Source: an uncultured Verrucomicrobiota bacterium (lineage in GTDB: Bacteria; Verrucomicrobiota; Verrucomicrobiia; Verrucomicrobiales; Verrucomicrobiaceae). Taken from it: a DNA stretch of 40,768 nt. The first letter of the stretch is position 1; each line of letters begins with the position of its first letter. Where the stretch lies: assembly GCA_903848465.1 (NCBI GenBank), contig CAINGK010000154.1, positions 1 through 40,768 of the forward strand, written 5' to 3'. Both the position numbers and the translations under genes were made by a program. Positions 8,763 to 16,777 of this stretch are shown piece by piece. Below the pieces are notes generated by a model. It did not search any database, had not been told where the DNA came from, and saw nothing but the letters and a program-made list of their open reading frames with translations.

Positions 8763-8790
8763 TTGAGCCGACTCATTTCCGGCGTATGTC
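8763..8790 (+). promoter_or_regulatory. Predicted hemQ promoter
   Basis: TTGAGC (8763-8768), a 16-base spacer and TATGTC (8785-8790) lie 23 bases before the ATG at 8814. The -10 is imperfect at its last base. The implied leader is ~16 bases. Confidence 0.35.
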
Positions 8791-8813
8791 ACTGACAACC
8801 TCTCATCAACCCC

Positions 8814-9671
8814 ATGCTCATTCCGACCTCTTTCCCCACGTCCACCGGCCCCGCTGAATCCAAACCACTGATTTCCGAGGAGGGCTGGGTCGTGCAGCAC
8901 CTGTTTTTCACCATCGATCACGGCTACTGGGCGGCGCTGACACCGGAAGAGCGCCAGGAGCGCCGCGAGAATTTCACGCGCACCATTGAAGCCATCCGCA
9001 AGCACCCCGGCACGCAGTTGCTCGCCTTTGCGATGGTGTCGCCAAAATCCGAACTGGGATTCATGCTGATCACGCCGGATCTGCACGACTCACAGCGCTT
9101 TGAAAAGCAGATCAGCCTCGCGCTTGGCCCCGATGTGCTGACGCCTGCCTACAGCTATCTCTCCATGACGGAATGGACCGAATACTCGCAGTCCGAAGAG
9201 GAGTTCAAGGCGCAGATCGAGAAGGCGGAAAATCTGACGCCCGGCACGGAGGCCTTCGACAAACGTGTGGCAGAATGGAAAGGCCACATGACCAAGTACT
9301 TCAACGACCGCCTCTACCCAAACATGCCCGACTGGCAGGTCTTCTGTTTCTACCCGATGAGCAAGCGCCGCAGCGTGGGTGCGAACTGGTATGCCAACGA
9401 TTTCGCCAAGCGCCGCGAGCTCATGGGCGGCCACGCCAAAACGGGCCGCAAATACGCCGGCAAGGTGCGCCAGCTCATCTCCGGCTCCACGGGACTCGAC
9501 AGCCACGAATGGGGCGTGACGCTCTTTGCCCACGACATGTTCCAGATCAAAAGCATCGTCTATGAAATGCGCTTCGATGAAGTCACCACCCAATATGGCG
9601 AATTTGGCGACTTCTACATCGGCATACAGCCGCCAACGAGCGAACTGCTGCAGCGGGTGATGCTGAGTTGA
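8814..9671 (+). CDS. hemQ: Coproheme decarboxylase (chlorite dismutase family)
   Basis: HemQ (also ChdC) converts coproheme III to heme b with hydrogen peroxide, the last step of the coproporphyrin-dependent heme route. The 285-residue sequence has the family layout: a first ferredoxin-like domain (WVVQHLFFTIDHGYW), a Tyr-rich segment (PAYSYLSMTEWTEY, about 111-124), the proximal His region MGGHAKTGRKYAGKV (His207), and the C-terminal signature HEWGVTLFAHD, then YEMRFDEVT and YGEFGDFYIG. A charged insert at about 124-160 makes it somewhat longer than the Firmicutes enzymes. No other heme gene is adjacent. If this function holds, the organism makes heme by the coproporphyrin branch. Confidence 0.9.
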   Translation: MLIPTSFPTSTGPAESKPLISEEGWVVQHLFFTIDHGYWAALTPEERQERRENFTRTIEAIRKHPGTQLLAFAMVSPKSELGFMLITPDLHDSQRFEKQISLALGPDVLTPAYSYLSMTEWTEYSQSEEEFKAQIEKAENLTPGTEAFDKRVAEWKGHMTKYFNDRLYPNMPDWQVFCFYPMSKRRSVGANWYANDFAKRRELMGGHAKTGRKYAGKVRQLISGSTGLDSHEWGVTLFAHDMFQIKSIVYEMRFDEVTTQYGEFGDFYIGIQPPTSELLQRVMLS

Positions 9672-9695
9672 TTTCCACGATTAAGAAACTATTCT
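9668..9695 (+). promoter_or_regulatory. Predicted promoter of the 9703 toxin-antitoxin operon
   Basis: TTGATT (9668-9673) overlaps the hemQ stop. A 16-base spacer and TATTCT (9690-9695) follow, and the ATG comes only 7 bases later (9703). Transcription would then begin at or next to the start codon, giving a leaderless mRNA. It could also drive thiG. Confidence 0.5.
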
Positions 9696-9702
9696 TGATC
9701 AC

Positions 9703-9951
9703 ATGACAGCCACGCTTCCAGCCCCGGTCGCCGAGATCAAAGGCCGAATCGACGAGCTTTCCCAACAGGACCGGCTGCTGTTGGACGAGGTTCTCCGTAT
9801 TGAAAGTGAAAACGGTCAATGGGATGGCATCGCATGGCCTTGGGAGCTGCTTGAAAAACGCAAAGCCGCTCTAGAGAAGGGTGAAAGCCGCGCCATTCCT
9901 CTGGAGGAAGTCGCAGGCCGTCTTCGAGCGCGCAGAGCCGCTATGCTATGA
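9703..9951 (+). CDS. Addiction-module antitoxin-like protein
   Basis: The 82-residue protein resembles the short 'putative addiction module component' family that pairs with RelE/ParE toxins. It has a helical N-terminus (EIKGRIDELSQQDRLLLDEV), an acidic and Trp-rich middle (QWDGIAWPWELLEKRK) and a basic C-terminal helix (GRLRARRAAML). Its stop overlaps the start of the toxin gene (ATGA), the usual arrangement. Antitoxins of this sort neutralise the partner and often repress the shared promoter. The promoter here lies directly in front of the gene. Confidence 0.75.
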   Translation: MTATLPAPVAEIKGRIDELSQQDRLLLDEVLRIESENGQWDGIAWPWELLEKRKAALEKGESRAIPLEEVAGRLRARRAAML

Positions 9952-10265
9952 GAGTCACGGTTGATCTTGCGGCTGAAGCGGACATTGCGGAGGCCGCTGA
10001 TTTTTACGATCAGCAGGAGCCTGGGCTGGGCACAGAGGTCGAGGAGTTCCTCATCAACTGTTTGGGACGGCTAGCGACGCTAGCTGGCATCCACCCCAAC
10101 AGCAGAGGGATTTACCGTCAGGTGATTTCACGTGGCAGGTTTCAGCACTTTGTCGTTTACTATGAGATATTGGCGGACTCAGAGGTGTTGGTGCGTGCCG
10201 TGCAAGATCACCGTCGTGATCCGCATGATATTGCTGAAAAGATCGACGACCGTTTTACCCATTAA
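9948..10265 (+). CDS. ParE/RelE-family toxin
   Basis: The 105-residue protein has the RelE/ParE superfamily pattern: MRVTVDLAAEADIAEAADFYD (an N-terminal strand and helix), YRQVISRGRFQHFVVYYEI (central strands) and VLVRAVQDHRRDPHDI (final strand with basic residues). The HRRDP-type ending is common in ParE-like toxins, which act on gyrase, while RelE relatives cleave mRNA on the ribosome. The target here cannot be decided. It overlaps the antitoxin by four bases and ends only three bases before thiG. Confidence 0.8.
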   Translation: MRVTVDLAAEADIAEAADFYDQQEPGLGTEVEEFLINCLGRLATLAGIHPNSRGIYRQVISRGRFQHFVVYYEILADSEVLVRAVQDHRRDPHDIAEKIDDRFTH

Positions 10266-10268
10266 AGC

Positions 10269-11051
10269 ATGCCAAATCAGCCCCTCACCATCGCCAATCG
10301 TCAGTTCAACTCCCGCCTCATGCTGGGGACGGGCAAATTCGCCAGCGGTGAGCTGATGCGGGATGCCATTCTGGCCTCGGAGACAGAAATCGTGACCGTC
10401 GCGCTGCGGCGCGCCGATTTGACTGGCAAGGGCGATCCTTTTGCCAACATCCTCGATTTCATCCCAAAACACGTCCTACTGCTGCCGAACACCAGTGGCG
10501 CGATGAATGCCGAAGAGGCCGTACGCCTAGCCAGGTTGGCCGTGGCGGCGGGACTGCCCAACTGGGTGAAACTGGAGATCCATCCCGACCCGCGCTACCT
10601 GCTGCCCGACCCGATCGAGACGCTCAAGGCAGCCGAAATTCTCGTGAAGGAGGGGTTTATTGTCCTCCCCTACATCAATGCTGACCCCGTTTTGGCCCGC
10701 CGTTTGCAGGATGTGGGCACCGCCACGGTGATGCCGCTCGGCTCACCCATCGGCTCGCATCAGGGCATCACGACGCGCCGCCAGATCGAAATCATCATCA
10801 CCCAGGCCACCGTCCCGGTTGTGGTGGATGCCGGGATTGGAGCTCCCAGCCATGCCGCCGAGGCCTTTGAAATAGGTGCGGACGCCGTTCTGGTGAACAC
10901 CGCCATTGCCGTGGCCGCGGACCCCGTCAGGATGGCGCAAGCCTTCAAAATGGCCGTGGAGGCCGGACGCAGCGCCTATGAAATCGGCCTGAGCGAGGGT
11001 GCTGCGGAGGCGTCAGCCACCAGTCCCCTGACGACTTTTCTATATCAGTAG
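10269..11051 (+). CDS. thiG: Thiazole synthase
   Basis: ThiG forms the thiazole phosphate part of thiamine from deoxyxylulose phosphate, ThiS-thiocarboxylate and an iminoglycine. The 260-residue TIM barrel carries the substrate-binding lysine Lys101 ([11 protein letters not shown]), the GTGKF motif near the N-terminus and the phosphate-binding region [31 protein letters not shown]. The ATG lies three bases after the toxin stop, so thiG is almost certainly cotranscribed with the toxin-antitoxin pair. No TPP riboswitch is recognisable upstream. Other thi genes are not in the window. Confidence 0.95.
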   Translation: MPNQPLTIANRQFNSRLMLGTGKFASGELMRDAILASETEIVTVALRRADLTGKGDPFANILDFIPKHVLLLPNTSGAMNAEEAVRLARLAVAAGLPNWVKLEIHPDPRYLLPDPIETLKAAEILVKEGFIVLPYINADPVLARRLQDVGTATVMPLGSPIGSHQGITTRRQIEIIITQATVPVVVDAGIGAPSHAAEAFEIGADAVLVNTAIAVAADPVRMAQAFKMAVEAGRSAYEIGLSEGAAEASATSPLTTFLYQ

Positions 11052-11067
11052 CCTGATAAAGCAGCCC

Positions 11068-11154
11068 TTATGAACCCTTCACCAAATAGGTGAAAACGAT
11101 GACACCGCAGAAAAGCAGTGCGGCTGCGAGACACATTCCAGTAAAGATGACCAT
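11068..11154 (-). CDS. Candidate 28-aa single-helix membrane peptide
   Basis: On the minus strand an ATG at 11154 opens 28 codons ending in TAA (11068). The product is nearly all one membrane helix: MVIFTGMCLAAALLF, then CGVIVFTYLV and a KGS tail. It sits alone in the gap between thiG and rpsN. Its composition is typical of real small membrane subunits or regulators, yet such a frame can also arise by chance. No Shine-Dalgarno or convincing promoter was seen. Treat as a candidate only. Confidence 0.35.
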   Translation of the reverse strand: MVIFTGMCLAAALLFCGVIVFTYLVKGS

Positions 11155-11206
11155 AGTAATTGGGGATTTAGCGTGAAATTGAGCGTTCGCCAGTAGAAAT
11201 TTTTTC

Positions 11207-11234
11207 TTGCGAAAGGAGCGCTTTGGGGCAGACT
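11207..11234 (+). promoter_or_regulatory. Predicted rpsN promoter with GC-rich discriminator
   Basis: TTGCGA (11207-11212), a 16-base spacer and CAGACT (11229-11234) are followed by CCGCGCCCCT and the ATG at 11245. GGGGC (11225-11229) can pair with GCCCC (11239-11243). The implied leader is ~4 bases. A GC-rich discriminator next to the -10 is typical of growth-rate-controlled genes. Confidence 0.45.
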
Positions 11235-11244
11235 CCGCGCCCCT

Positions 11245-11514
11245 ATGGCAAAAACATGCTGGCTCGAGCGCGACAAGCGCAAACGTAAAACCGTCGAAAA
11301 GTACGCTAAACTCCGTGCTGAACTCAAGGAGAAAGGCGACTTCGTCGGCCTCTCCATGCTTCCTCGTGATGCAAGTCCGACACGTCTCATCAACCGCTGC
11401 CGCGTTTCCGGCCGTCGTCGCGCGTTCATTCGTCGCTTCCAGATGTCCCGTATGACCTTCCGTGAACTCGCTTCCCAGGGAATGATCCCCGGCGTGACGA
11501 AGTCCAGTTGGTAG
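11245..11514 (+). CDS. rpsN: 30S ribosomal protein S14
   Basis: The 89-residue basic protein matches S14 of the small ribosomal subunit: [20 protein letters not shown], the central [21 protein letters not shown] and the conserved ending [20 protein letters not shown]. It is the zinc-free type: the CxxC pairs of the ~61-residue zinc form are absent. It stands outside the usual spc ribosomal-protein operon, next to unrelated genes. Stand-alone copies of this type are known in many bacteria. Confidence 0.95.
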   Translation: MAKTCWLERDKRKRKTVEKYAKLRAELKEKGDFVGLSMLPRDASPTRLINRCRVSGRRRAFIRRFQMSRMTFRELASQGMIPGVTKSSW

Positions 11515-11580
11515 TATTCCGCCCGAAATTGCAGCCAGGGGCCATCTCTGGCTGCTTGGAGAGGCGGAGCGTTCTCTCTG

Positions 11581-11832
11581 ATGCCTACCTACTCCTACAT
11601 CGCTGACGACCCTGAAAAGGGATGCACTGCTTGCCGTAGAGGCTTTGACCTGCGCCGCCCGCTCAGCAGACCCGCGCTTGAGGTCTGCCCGTTGTGTAGG
11701 CAGCCGGTCAAAAAACTCATTTCCGGCTTTAATACGCCGAAGATCACCAAACCCCTCTCCGTTTCCGACGCTAAGGCCGCCGGCTTCACCATCCTCGAAA
11801 AGCGTTGCGATGGAAATTACGAGAAGCTGTGA
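11581..11832 (+). CDS. FmdB-like zinc-ribbon protein
   Basis: The 83-residue protein starts with the FmdB-type MPTYSY and has two Cys pairs, CTAC and CPLC, spaced like a zinc ribbon (GCTACRRGFDLRRPLSRPAL, then VCPLCRQPVKKLISGF). The Cys-Pro-x-Cys followed by a positively charged stretch is the family signature ('putative regulatory protein, FmdB family'). The role of most members is unknown. The C-terminal ~30 residues are a helical tail. It lies 66 bases after rpsN and 20 bases before the HlyC/CorC gene, on the same strand. Confidence 0.8.
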   Translation: MPTYSYIADDPEKGCTACRRGFDLRRPLSRPALEVCPLCRQPVKKLISGFNTPKITKPLSVSDAKAAGFTILEKRCDGNYEKL

Positions 11833-11852
11833 ACGCCTGACCGCGCCGCCTC

Positions 11853-13253
11853 ATGACTCCTTTGCTCGCCAATGCCTCTGCTGAACTCGTACGCGAGTGG
11901 AGCTTCACTGCTAGTGAAGTCTTCTGGCAGGCTGTCATCGTGCTGGCGATTGTTCTGCTAAACGCCTTCTTTGTGGCGGCTGAGTTCGCCATCGTCAAGG
12001 TTAGGGACAGCCAGCTCCAGGCCGCCATTGATGACGGCACGCGTGGCGCCAAGTTCGCCCAGACCGTGACGCGCAATCTGGACGCCTACCTCTCCGCCGG
12101 GCAGTTGGGCATCACCCTGACCAGCATCGCGCTGGGGATTTTCGGCGAGCCGTTTGTAGCCGTCGTAGTGCAGCCCATGCTGTTCAAAATGGGCATTGTG
12201 AATGAGACGGTCATCCGCTGGACTTCCATCGGCATTGCCTATGCCATTGTCACCTACCTGCATGTTGTCCTTGGCGAGCAGACGCCCAAGGTGGTTGCCA
12301 TCCGCAAATCGCTGCCAACCGCGCTGCTGATTGCTCGCCCGCTCCACCTGTTTTACCTCGTGCTCAAGCCGGCGATCTGGATTCTCAGCGCCAGCACCAA
12401 CGTGGTCCTCCGTTTCCTGGGCATTGCGGCCGTTTCCGAGCACGAGATCGCCCATTCTGAAGAAGAGCTGCGCCACATCGTCGCCGAAAGTCAGAAATCC
12501 AAAGAGGTAACAGAAACCGAGAAGGACATTCTGCTCAACGCCCTCGCCCTCAATGACCGCTGCGTGCGTGATGTGATGACACCGCGCAATCAGGTGGTCT
12601 CGCTCGATGCGGATGAAACCTTTGAGGCCAGCCTAAAAATTGCCATCGACTCCAAGCATACGCGCTATCCGCTGGTCGAAGGCCACCTTGACCACGCCAT
12701 CGGCACCATTCACATCAAAGATTTGCTCAGCCTCATCGGCAAACCTCAGCCTGACCTGCGCAAAATCAAACGCGAGCTGCAGATGGTGCCGGAGATGATG
12801 CCCATCGACAAGCTGCTACGCTTCTTCCTCGACAAACATGTTCACGTGGCCCTTGCAGTCGATGAATTCGGCGGTGCCGTCGGCATCGTGACGCTCGACA
12901 ACGTGCTGGAAGAAATCGTGGGGGATATTCAGGACGAATTCGACCACGAGGTGAATGAGTTCCGCCGCATCAACGAAAGCGAATTCACCGTCGAAGGCAC
13001 TTACAACCTCTACGAATTAGCCGACCAGACCGGCATCGATCTCGACAGCGACGAAGTCACCACCATCGGCGGCTATGTCACCCATCTCCTCGGCCATCTA
13101 CCCAAGGTAGGTGATAAAGTGGTCATTGAAGAATATGAGGTGACCACCACCAAGGCCGATCTCCGGCGCGTGCTACAGTTACACTTCAAGCGCCTTTCCA
13201 CCGTGGCGGAAGAAGCTGCAGCGGCGGCTAATGAAATGCCGGAAGGCGTGTGA
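11853..13253 (+). CDS. HlyC/CorC (CNNM) family membrane protein
   Basis: The 466-residue protein has an N-terminal DUF21/CNNM membrane domain (about 30-215, with NAFFVAAEFAIVKVRDSQL and YLSAGQLGITLTSIALGI). A CBS-domain pair follows (about 230-350, with RDVMTPRNQVVSLDA and VALAVDEFGGAVGIVTLDNVLEEIVGDI), then a CorC_HlyC C-terminal domain (about 365-450). Relatives are linked to Mg2+ or Co2+ export and homeostasis. The older 'hemolysin' label is misleading. The start at 11853 gives a long N-terminus ahead of the first helix. It converges on the threonine aldolase gene with 6 bases between the stops. Confidence 0.9.
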   Translation: MTPLLANASAELVREWSFTASEVFWQAVIVLAIVLLNAFFVAAEFAIVKVRDSQLQAAIDDGTRGAKFAQTVTRNLDAYLSAGQLGITLTSIALGIFGEPFVAVVVQPMLFKMGIVNETVIRWTSIGIAYAIVTYLHVVLGEQTPKVVAIRKSLPTALLIARPLHLFYLVLKPAIWILSASTNVVLRFLGIAAVSEHEIAHSEEELRHIVAESQKSKEVTETEKDILLNALALNDRCVRDVMTPRNQVVSLDADETFEASLKIAIDSKHTRYPLVEGHLDHAIGTIHIKDLLSLIGKPQPDLRKIKRELQMVPEMMPIDKLLRFFLDKHVHVALAVDEFGGAVGIVTLDNVLEEIVGDIQDEFDHEVNEFRRINESEFTVEGTYNLYELADQTGIDLDSDEVTTIGGYVTHLLGHLPKVGDKVVIEEYEVTTTKADLRRVLQLHFKRLSTVAEEAAAAANEMPEGV

Positions 13254-13259
13254 GGCGGT

Positions 13260-14294
13260 TCACGCCAACGCCGTCGCATCCGCGACAAACGCATCCACAT
13301 CTACAGCCGTGGTGCGCCATGAGCACATCAGCCGCGACCCGCCGCCGATGAAGCTGTAGAAGACCCAACCGCGTTCTTTGAGTCCTTCCTTCATCCGGTC
13401 CGGCAGTTTGGCAAACACCGCATTGGCATCCACCGGGTAAAGAATCTGCACACCCGGCAGGTGGCCGAGAGCATCCGCCAGTCGCCTAGCTAAAGTATTG
13501 CCGTTTTGCGCATGCCTGCGCCAGGTGTCATCGCTCAAAATGCGCAGCCATTGTGCCGAAATGAAGCGCATCTTCGAGCACAGTTGCCCTGCCTGCTTGC
13601 AGCGATAGGCAAACTCCTGGGACAGCTCCTTATTGAAGAACACCACCGCTTCCGTCACCGCCATACCGAGCTTCGTGCCGCCGCAGCACAGCACATCCAC
13701 CCCGGCGCGCCAGGTGATGTCGGCAGGCGCGCAGTTCAATCCGGTCAGGGCATTGAAAAACCGTGCACCATCCATGTGAATCGACAAGCCATGTTGTTTG
13801 GCGACAGCGCCGAGACCCTTGACTTCGCCCGGGCGGTACACCGTTCCCAGTTCCGTACTCTGACTGATGCTTAAGGCGCGCGGCTTCGGAAAATGCACAT
13901 CGCTTCGGGAGGTTGCCAGTCGTTCGACATCAGCGGGGTCCAGCTTTCCCAGCGGACTGCGGGCGAGCAAGATTTTCGACCCATGGCTGAAAAACTCCGG
14001 CGCACCGCACTCGTCCGTCTCCACATGCGCTTCCTGCGCGGTGATGATGCTGTGGTAGCTCTGGCACAGCGTGGCCAGCGAGAGCGAATTGGCCGCCGTG
14101 CCGTTGAAGACGAAATACACATCGCAGTCGGTCTCGAAAAACCGCCGGAACATCTCGCAGGCCTCACCGGTAGTCGAGTCAGCCCCATAGCTGGGTTGAT
14201 AGCCTGCATTGGCCTCCTCCAGCGCCTGCCAGGCTTCAGGGCAGATGCCGGATGTGTTGTCTGATGCGAAGTGGTATTTCAGTTCAGCGCTCAT
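13260..14294 (-). CDS. Low-specificity L-threonine aldolase family enzyme
   Basis: This PLP enzyme (fold type I, beta-eliminating lyase family) cleaves threonine or allo-threonine to glycine and acetaldehyde. The 344-residue product begins HFASDNTSG, a family start motif. It has HMDGAR (Asp175, binds the PLP ring nitrogen) and CCGGTKLGMA (Lys208, Schiff base). The start at 14294 (MSAELKYH) is chosen over one 27 bases upstream because its ATG overlaps the stop of the upstream gene (ATGA) and fits the family N-terminus. It is the last gene of a four-gene minus-strand operon of membrane or envelope proteins, an unusual place for this enzyme. Confidence 0.9.
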   Translation of the reverse strand: MSAELKYHFASDNTSGICPEAWQALEEANAGYQPSYGADSTTGEACEMFRRFFETDCDVYFVFNGTAANSLSLATLCQSYHSIITAQEAHVETDECGAPEFFSHGSKILLARSPLGKLDPADVERLATSRSDVHFPKPRALSISQSTELGTVYRPGEVKGLGAVAKQHGLSIHMDGARFFNALTGLNCAPADITWRAGVDVLCCGGTKLGMAVTEAVVFFNKELSQEFAYRCKQAGQLCSKMRFISAQWLRILSDDTWRRHAQNGNTLARRLADALGHLPGVQILYPVDANAVFAKLPDRMKEGLKERGWVFYSFIGGGSRLMCSWRTTAVDVDAFVADATALA

Positions 14295-14701
14295 GCTTTT
14301 GCTTTCGGTTTTCCATGCCATGCCAGCACAACTCCTGCGATCAGTAGCAGCAGATCACGCAGGATGAGGTCGTAATAATTGGAGGTGGCGTCCGCGTGGC
14401 CGAAACAACCGCAGCGGATGTCAATGCCACGCCACCAGGAGATGCTGATGGCGGCCAGGAAAATCAGCAGCGATCCATTCAAGATCAACAGTCCACCAGA
14501 GCGCAGCGCGCCACTCATCACGGCCAGTCCGGCAAAGATTTCCAGCCATGGCAGCCCCATGGCCAGCCACGCAGCCCAAGGATCTGCCAGCAGATCAAAG
14601 CTGCGAATGTCATCCAAAAATGACATCGGATCCATCACCTTCAGAATCCCTGCATACACAAAGACGCCGCCGAAAAAAAAGTGAAGGAGAAGTCGCAGCA
14701 T
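14291..14701 (-). CDS. MauE/DoxX-like integral membrane protein
   Basis: The 136-residue protein has four membrane helices: about 3-20, 45-62, 70-88 and 112-129. It carries the family motif GIDIRCGCFGHAD between helices 3 and 4; MauE/DoxX-like proteins keep a Cys-x-Cys-Phe-Gly here, proposed to act in thiol redox or disulfide relay. The start at 14701 (MLRLLLHFFFGG) is preferred because it follows the upstream stop by 13 bases; a longer frame would overlap that gene by ~160 bases. The stop overlaps the threonine aldolase start. Confidence 0.8.
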   Translation of the reverse strand: MLRLLLHFFFGGVFVYAGILKVMDPMSFLDDIRSFDLLADPWAAWLAMGLPWLEIFAGLAVMSGALRSGGLLILNGSLLIFLAAISISWWRGIDIRCGCFGHADATSNYYDLILRDLLLLIAGVVLAWHGKPKAKA

Positions 14702-14714
14702 TGGGACGGCAAAC

Positions 14715-15743
14715 TTACGGCACCAGTTCCACCATCGGCAACAAAATGATGACAAGCTTCTTGCCTTCATAACTCTCTCCCGGGTGGGGCAGCCCCCGCA
14801 CATCCAGCGGGCGTCCCAGCAAGGTGGCAACTTGTGTGGCAAAACCAGCGCTCGGAGCCGGACCACCGCCGCCAAAGCTCAGCCGCGCATCATCATACAC
14901 ACGCATCAGTTCACCGCCTTGCAGCACGATGGGGGATTTGCCGCTGGGTTCAATACCCTGGATGGAAATCAAGTCAGCCCCCTCTTCACCCATCAGTTTC
15001 TCAGCCAGCAGTGGATCCAGTCGGCGTGCCAGATCCCCAGCGTCGGCACGTTCGAAAATCTTGGCATTGATAATGGGTGTCTCGGTACTGACCAGACGTG
15101 GATATTTCTCCTGCACATGCTTGTTCACCGCTAGGGCCACCGCCTTCATGGCCTCCGGTGTCCAGTGGCTGTCATGCGCAAAGTACACCGGCTGCCTGTC
15201 ACGAAAATCCCAGAGTGCATCGGTCATGTCCATCACATCAACGCCTGCTGCTTTCAGTTCGGCCAACCTGCCCACTTCCTCTTTCAAACGCCTCACGTAA
15301 AGCTGACGACCAGAGCGTATCTGTTCAGGGTACAACGTCGCACGGTCTGGTATCGTGATCACGAGCAGTGGCGTCTCCTGCGCCTTGAGCTGTGCCGCCA
15401 GCTTGATCAAATCGGGAAACACGTCATTCCCAGGGCGTTTGGCATGGGCCAGACGGTCGAGTTCTCGGTGGTCAAAGAGCCAGCCTTCACGTCCAAGAAA
15501 CACCGTGCGATTGCCTTCGGTCAGGGCATGCATCAGCAGCCATTGCGTACCGCTGCGCACCGTGGCGGCGGCCAGATTGGTCTTGGATGAGGTAACCCAG
15601 GACGCGGCTTCAAACAGCAGTGGCACGGCCAGCAGCAAGGCAAACACACGGACGATGTTTCGCACCGCCTTGGGACTCAGTTCCGGCTCGGGCGGCACGA
15701 TGGCACGCTTCACGGGGGTAATGGGTGGCAGCGTCGGTTTCAT
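14715..15743 (-). CDS. AlgX/AlgJ-like SGNH acetyltransferase-type protein
   Basis: The 342-residue protein has a Pro-rich cytoplasmic N-terminus, one membrane anchor (about 31-50, IVRVFALLLAVPLLFEAASW) and an extracytoplasmic domain with marks of the alginate O-acetyltransferase AlgX/AlgJ group: LGREGWLF, TIPDRATLYPEQI and AHDSHWTPEAM, which holds the Asp-x-His pair of the SGNH site. Such proteins pass acetyl groups to exopolysaccharide after an MBOAT protein brings them across the membrane. The start at 15743 is chosen for its ATGA overlap with the upstream gene, itself a possible MBOAT relative. The substrate is unknown. Confidence 0.8.
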   Translation of the reverse strand: MKPTLPPITPVKRAIVPPEPELSPKAVRNIVRVFALLLAVPLLFEAASWVTSSKTNLAAATVRSGTQWLLMHALTEGNRTVFLGREGWLFDHRELDRLAHAKRPGNDVFPDLIKLAAQLKAQETPLLVITIPDRATLYPEQIRSGRQLYVRRLKEEVGRLAELKAAGVDVMDMTDALWDFRDRQPVYFAHDSHWTPEAMKAVALAVNKHVQEKYPRLVSTETPIINAKIFERADAGDLARRLDPLLAEKLMGEEGADLISIQGIEPSGKSPIVLQGGELMRVYDDARLSFGGGGPAPSAGFATQVATLLGRPLDVRGLPHPGESYEGKKLVIILLPMVELVP

Positions 15744-16471
15744 GACATGGGTGCGGCATGCGTCCACAGCATTGCCACGGCAAAGATGAACGTGAGGAGG
15801 CAAATCGTCGCCTTCCAAGGGGCTGGCTCGCGCAGAAAATCACGCGAGTGCGGCAGTCCGATGAGACAGCTCAACGCGGCAACGATGGTGAGAACATGAA
15901 AATCCGTCCGCACCCGCGCCTGCTGTAGCAAAGTGGCGGTCGTCTGCGGCGGCGGTGCAAACAGCGCCTTCAGATGCAGCCAGGTGTCGCTAAACGAAGC
16001 CGTTTGCAGCAGCGCCCCAATCACGGTGACAGCCAGCAGGAGCACGATCAGCCGCACCCATTTTCCCTGAGTGAAGCGACGCAGCGTCAGCGCTTCCTGC
16101 ACCTGCTCCGCCACTTTGAATCCGAACATGCCGCCCAGTCCGGCGATTAAATCGCCAGCAGCGGTGCAAGCGAAATGCAGGCTCAGCAGCAATCCGAGAA
16201 AGCCCATCCACGCCACGCTGGTGCCCAGGCTTTCCGGCCCACCGCGAAAAACGATCGTCGCGAGGTGCCACAGCGGATCGACCAACAGCACCCATTTGCC
16301 AATTCCCAAGCAGAAGCGCAGCACCCCCTGCGCCACGTCGAGCGTGACCGGTCGTGGTTTGACGTAATAGCGCACCGCCAAAGCGGCGGGCAGCAGCACA
16401 AACAGCAGATGGTGGAGACTGATCAGCACAAGTGTATGGAGATGGCGGAGGGCTAGACGCCCGTCAATCAT
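15740..16471 (-). CDS. Multi-pass membrane protein, possibly a shortened MBOAT relative
   Basis: The 243-residue protein has about six membrane helices and no clear family. Parts recall the MBOAT O-acyltransferases that pair with AlgX/AlgJ: ACTAAGDLIAGLGGMFGFK resembles their 'FSGYSDMAIGLGRMFGF' block, and the helices after it resemble their C-terminal end. The ~200-residue stretch between, which in AlgI holds the catalytic His and the FWRRWHISL motif, is absent. It overlaps the AlgX-like gene by four bases, as a real MBOAT partner would. The ATG at 16471 is preferred; a TTG 39 bases upstream is possible. The MBOAT link is inference. Confidence 0.5.
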   Translation of the reverse strand: MIDGRLALRHLHTLVLISLHHLLFVLLPAALAVRYYVKPRPVTLDVAQGVLRFCLGIGKWVLLVDPLWHLATIVFRGGPESLGTSVAWMGFLGLLLSLHFACTAAGDLIAGLGGMFGFKVAEQVQEALTLRRFTQGKWVRLIVLLLAVTVIGALLQTASFSDTWLHLKALFAPPPQTTATLLQQARVRTDFHVLTIVAALSCLIGLPHSRDFLREPAPWKATICLLTFIFAVAMLWTHAAPMS

Positions 16472-16544
16472 GGAATCTTGGGGACAACGTGCCAAAACTC
16501 TGGTGAACAACGAAAGAAGGCACTTCAGGGAAATGATCCGGCTC

Positions 16545-16572
16545 TTGAAGCCGCAGGGAGTTCTCGTAAACT
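16545..16572 (+). promoter_or_regulatory. Predicted promoter of the antitoxin-like/HNH pair
   Basis: TTGAAG (16545-16550), a 16-base spacer and TAAACT (16567-16572) are followed by CCGCCC and the ATG at 16579. The start codon would be at or next to the transcription start, so the mRNA would be leaderless. This supports 16579 as the real start of the frameshifted gene. Confidence 0.5.
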
Positions 16573-16578
16573 CCGCCC

Positions 16579-16777
16579 ATGAATCTGTACGAAGAAGCCG
16601 CTGGCGTCATTGCGAGCGTCCAAGGCCACCTCGCGGAAAGTGGAGATGCTCGTGCAGAAGCACAAAGATGGTGAGATCAGTAAATCGGAAAAAGACGAAC
16701 TCGACCGCTACATGATGTTGAATCAGGTCATGTCCATCGTGAAAGCCAAAGCCCGACAGGTTGCCATGCCTGCATGA
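16579..16777 (+). pseudogene. Small antitoxin-like helical protein, frameshifted
   Basis: The first frame reads MNLYEEAAGVIAS. One base later (skip near 16618) the next frame reads SKATSRKVEMLVQKHKDGEI, then SKSEKDELDRYMMLNQVMSI and VKAKARQVAMPA, ending at TGA 16775-16777. Joined, this is a 65-residue helical protein. Its 'E-x-x-ELDRYMxLNxVMxIxKAKAR' ending is like small proteins that precede HNH nuclease genes in planctomycetes and cyanobacteria. Left alone, the first frame stops after 31 codons. The stop overlaps the HNH start (ATGA). Decay or a sequence error are both possible. Confidence 0.5.

Noticed and set aside
10100..10268. TPP riboswitch before thiG
   Set aside because: thiG starts three bases after the toxin gene, and the sequence there is coding. 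No thi-box stems were seen.
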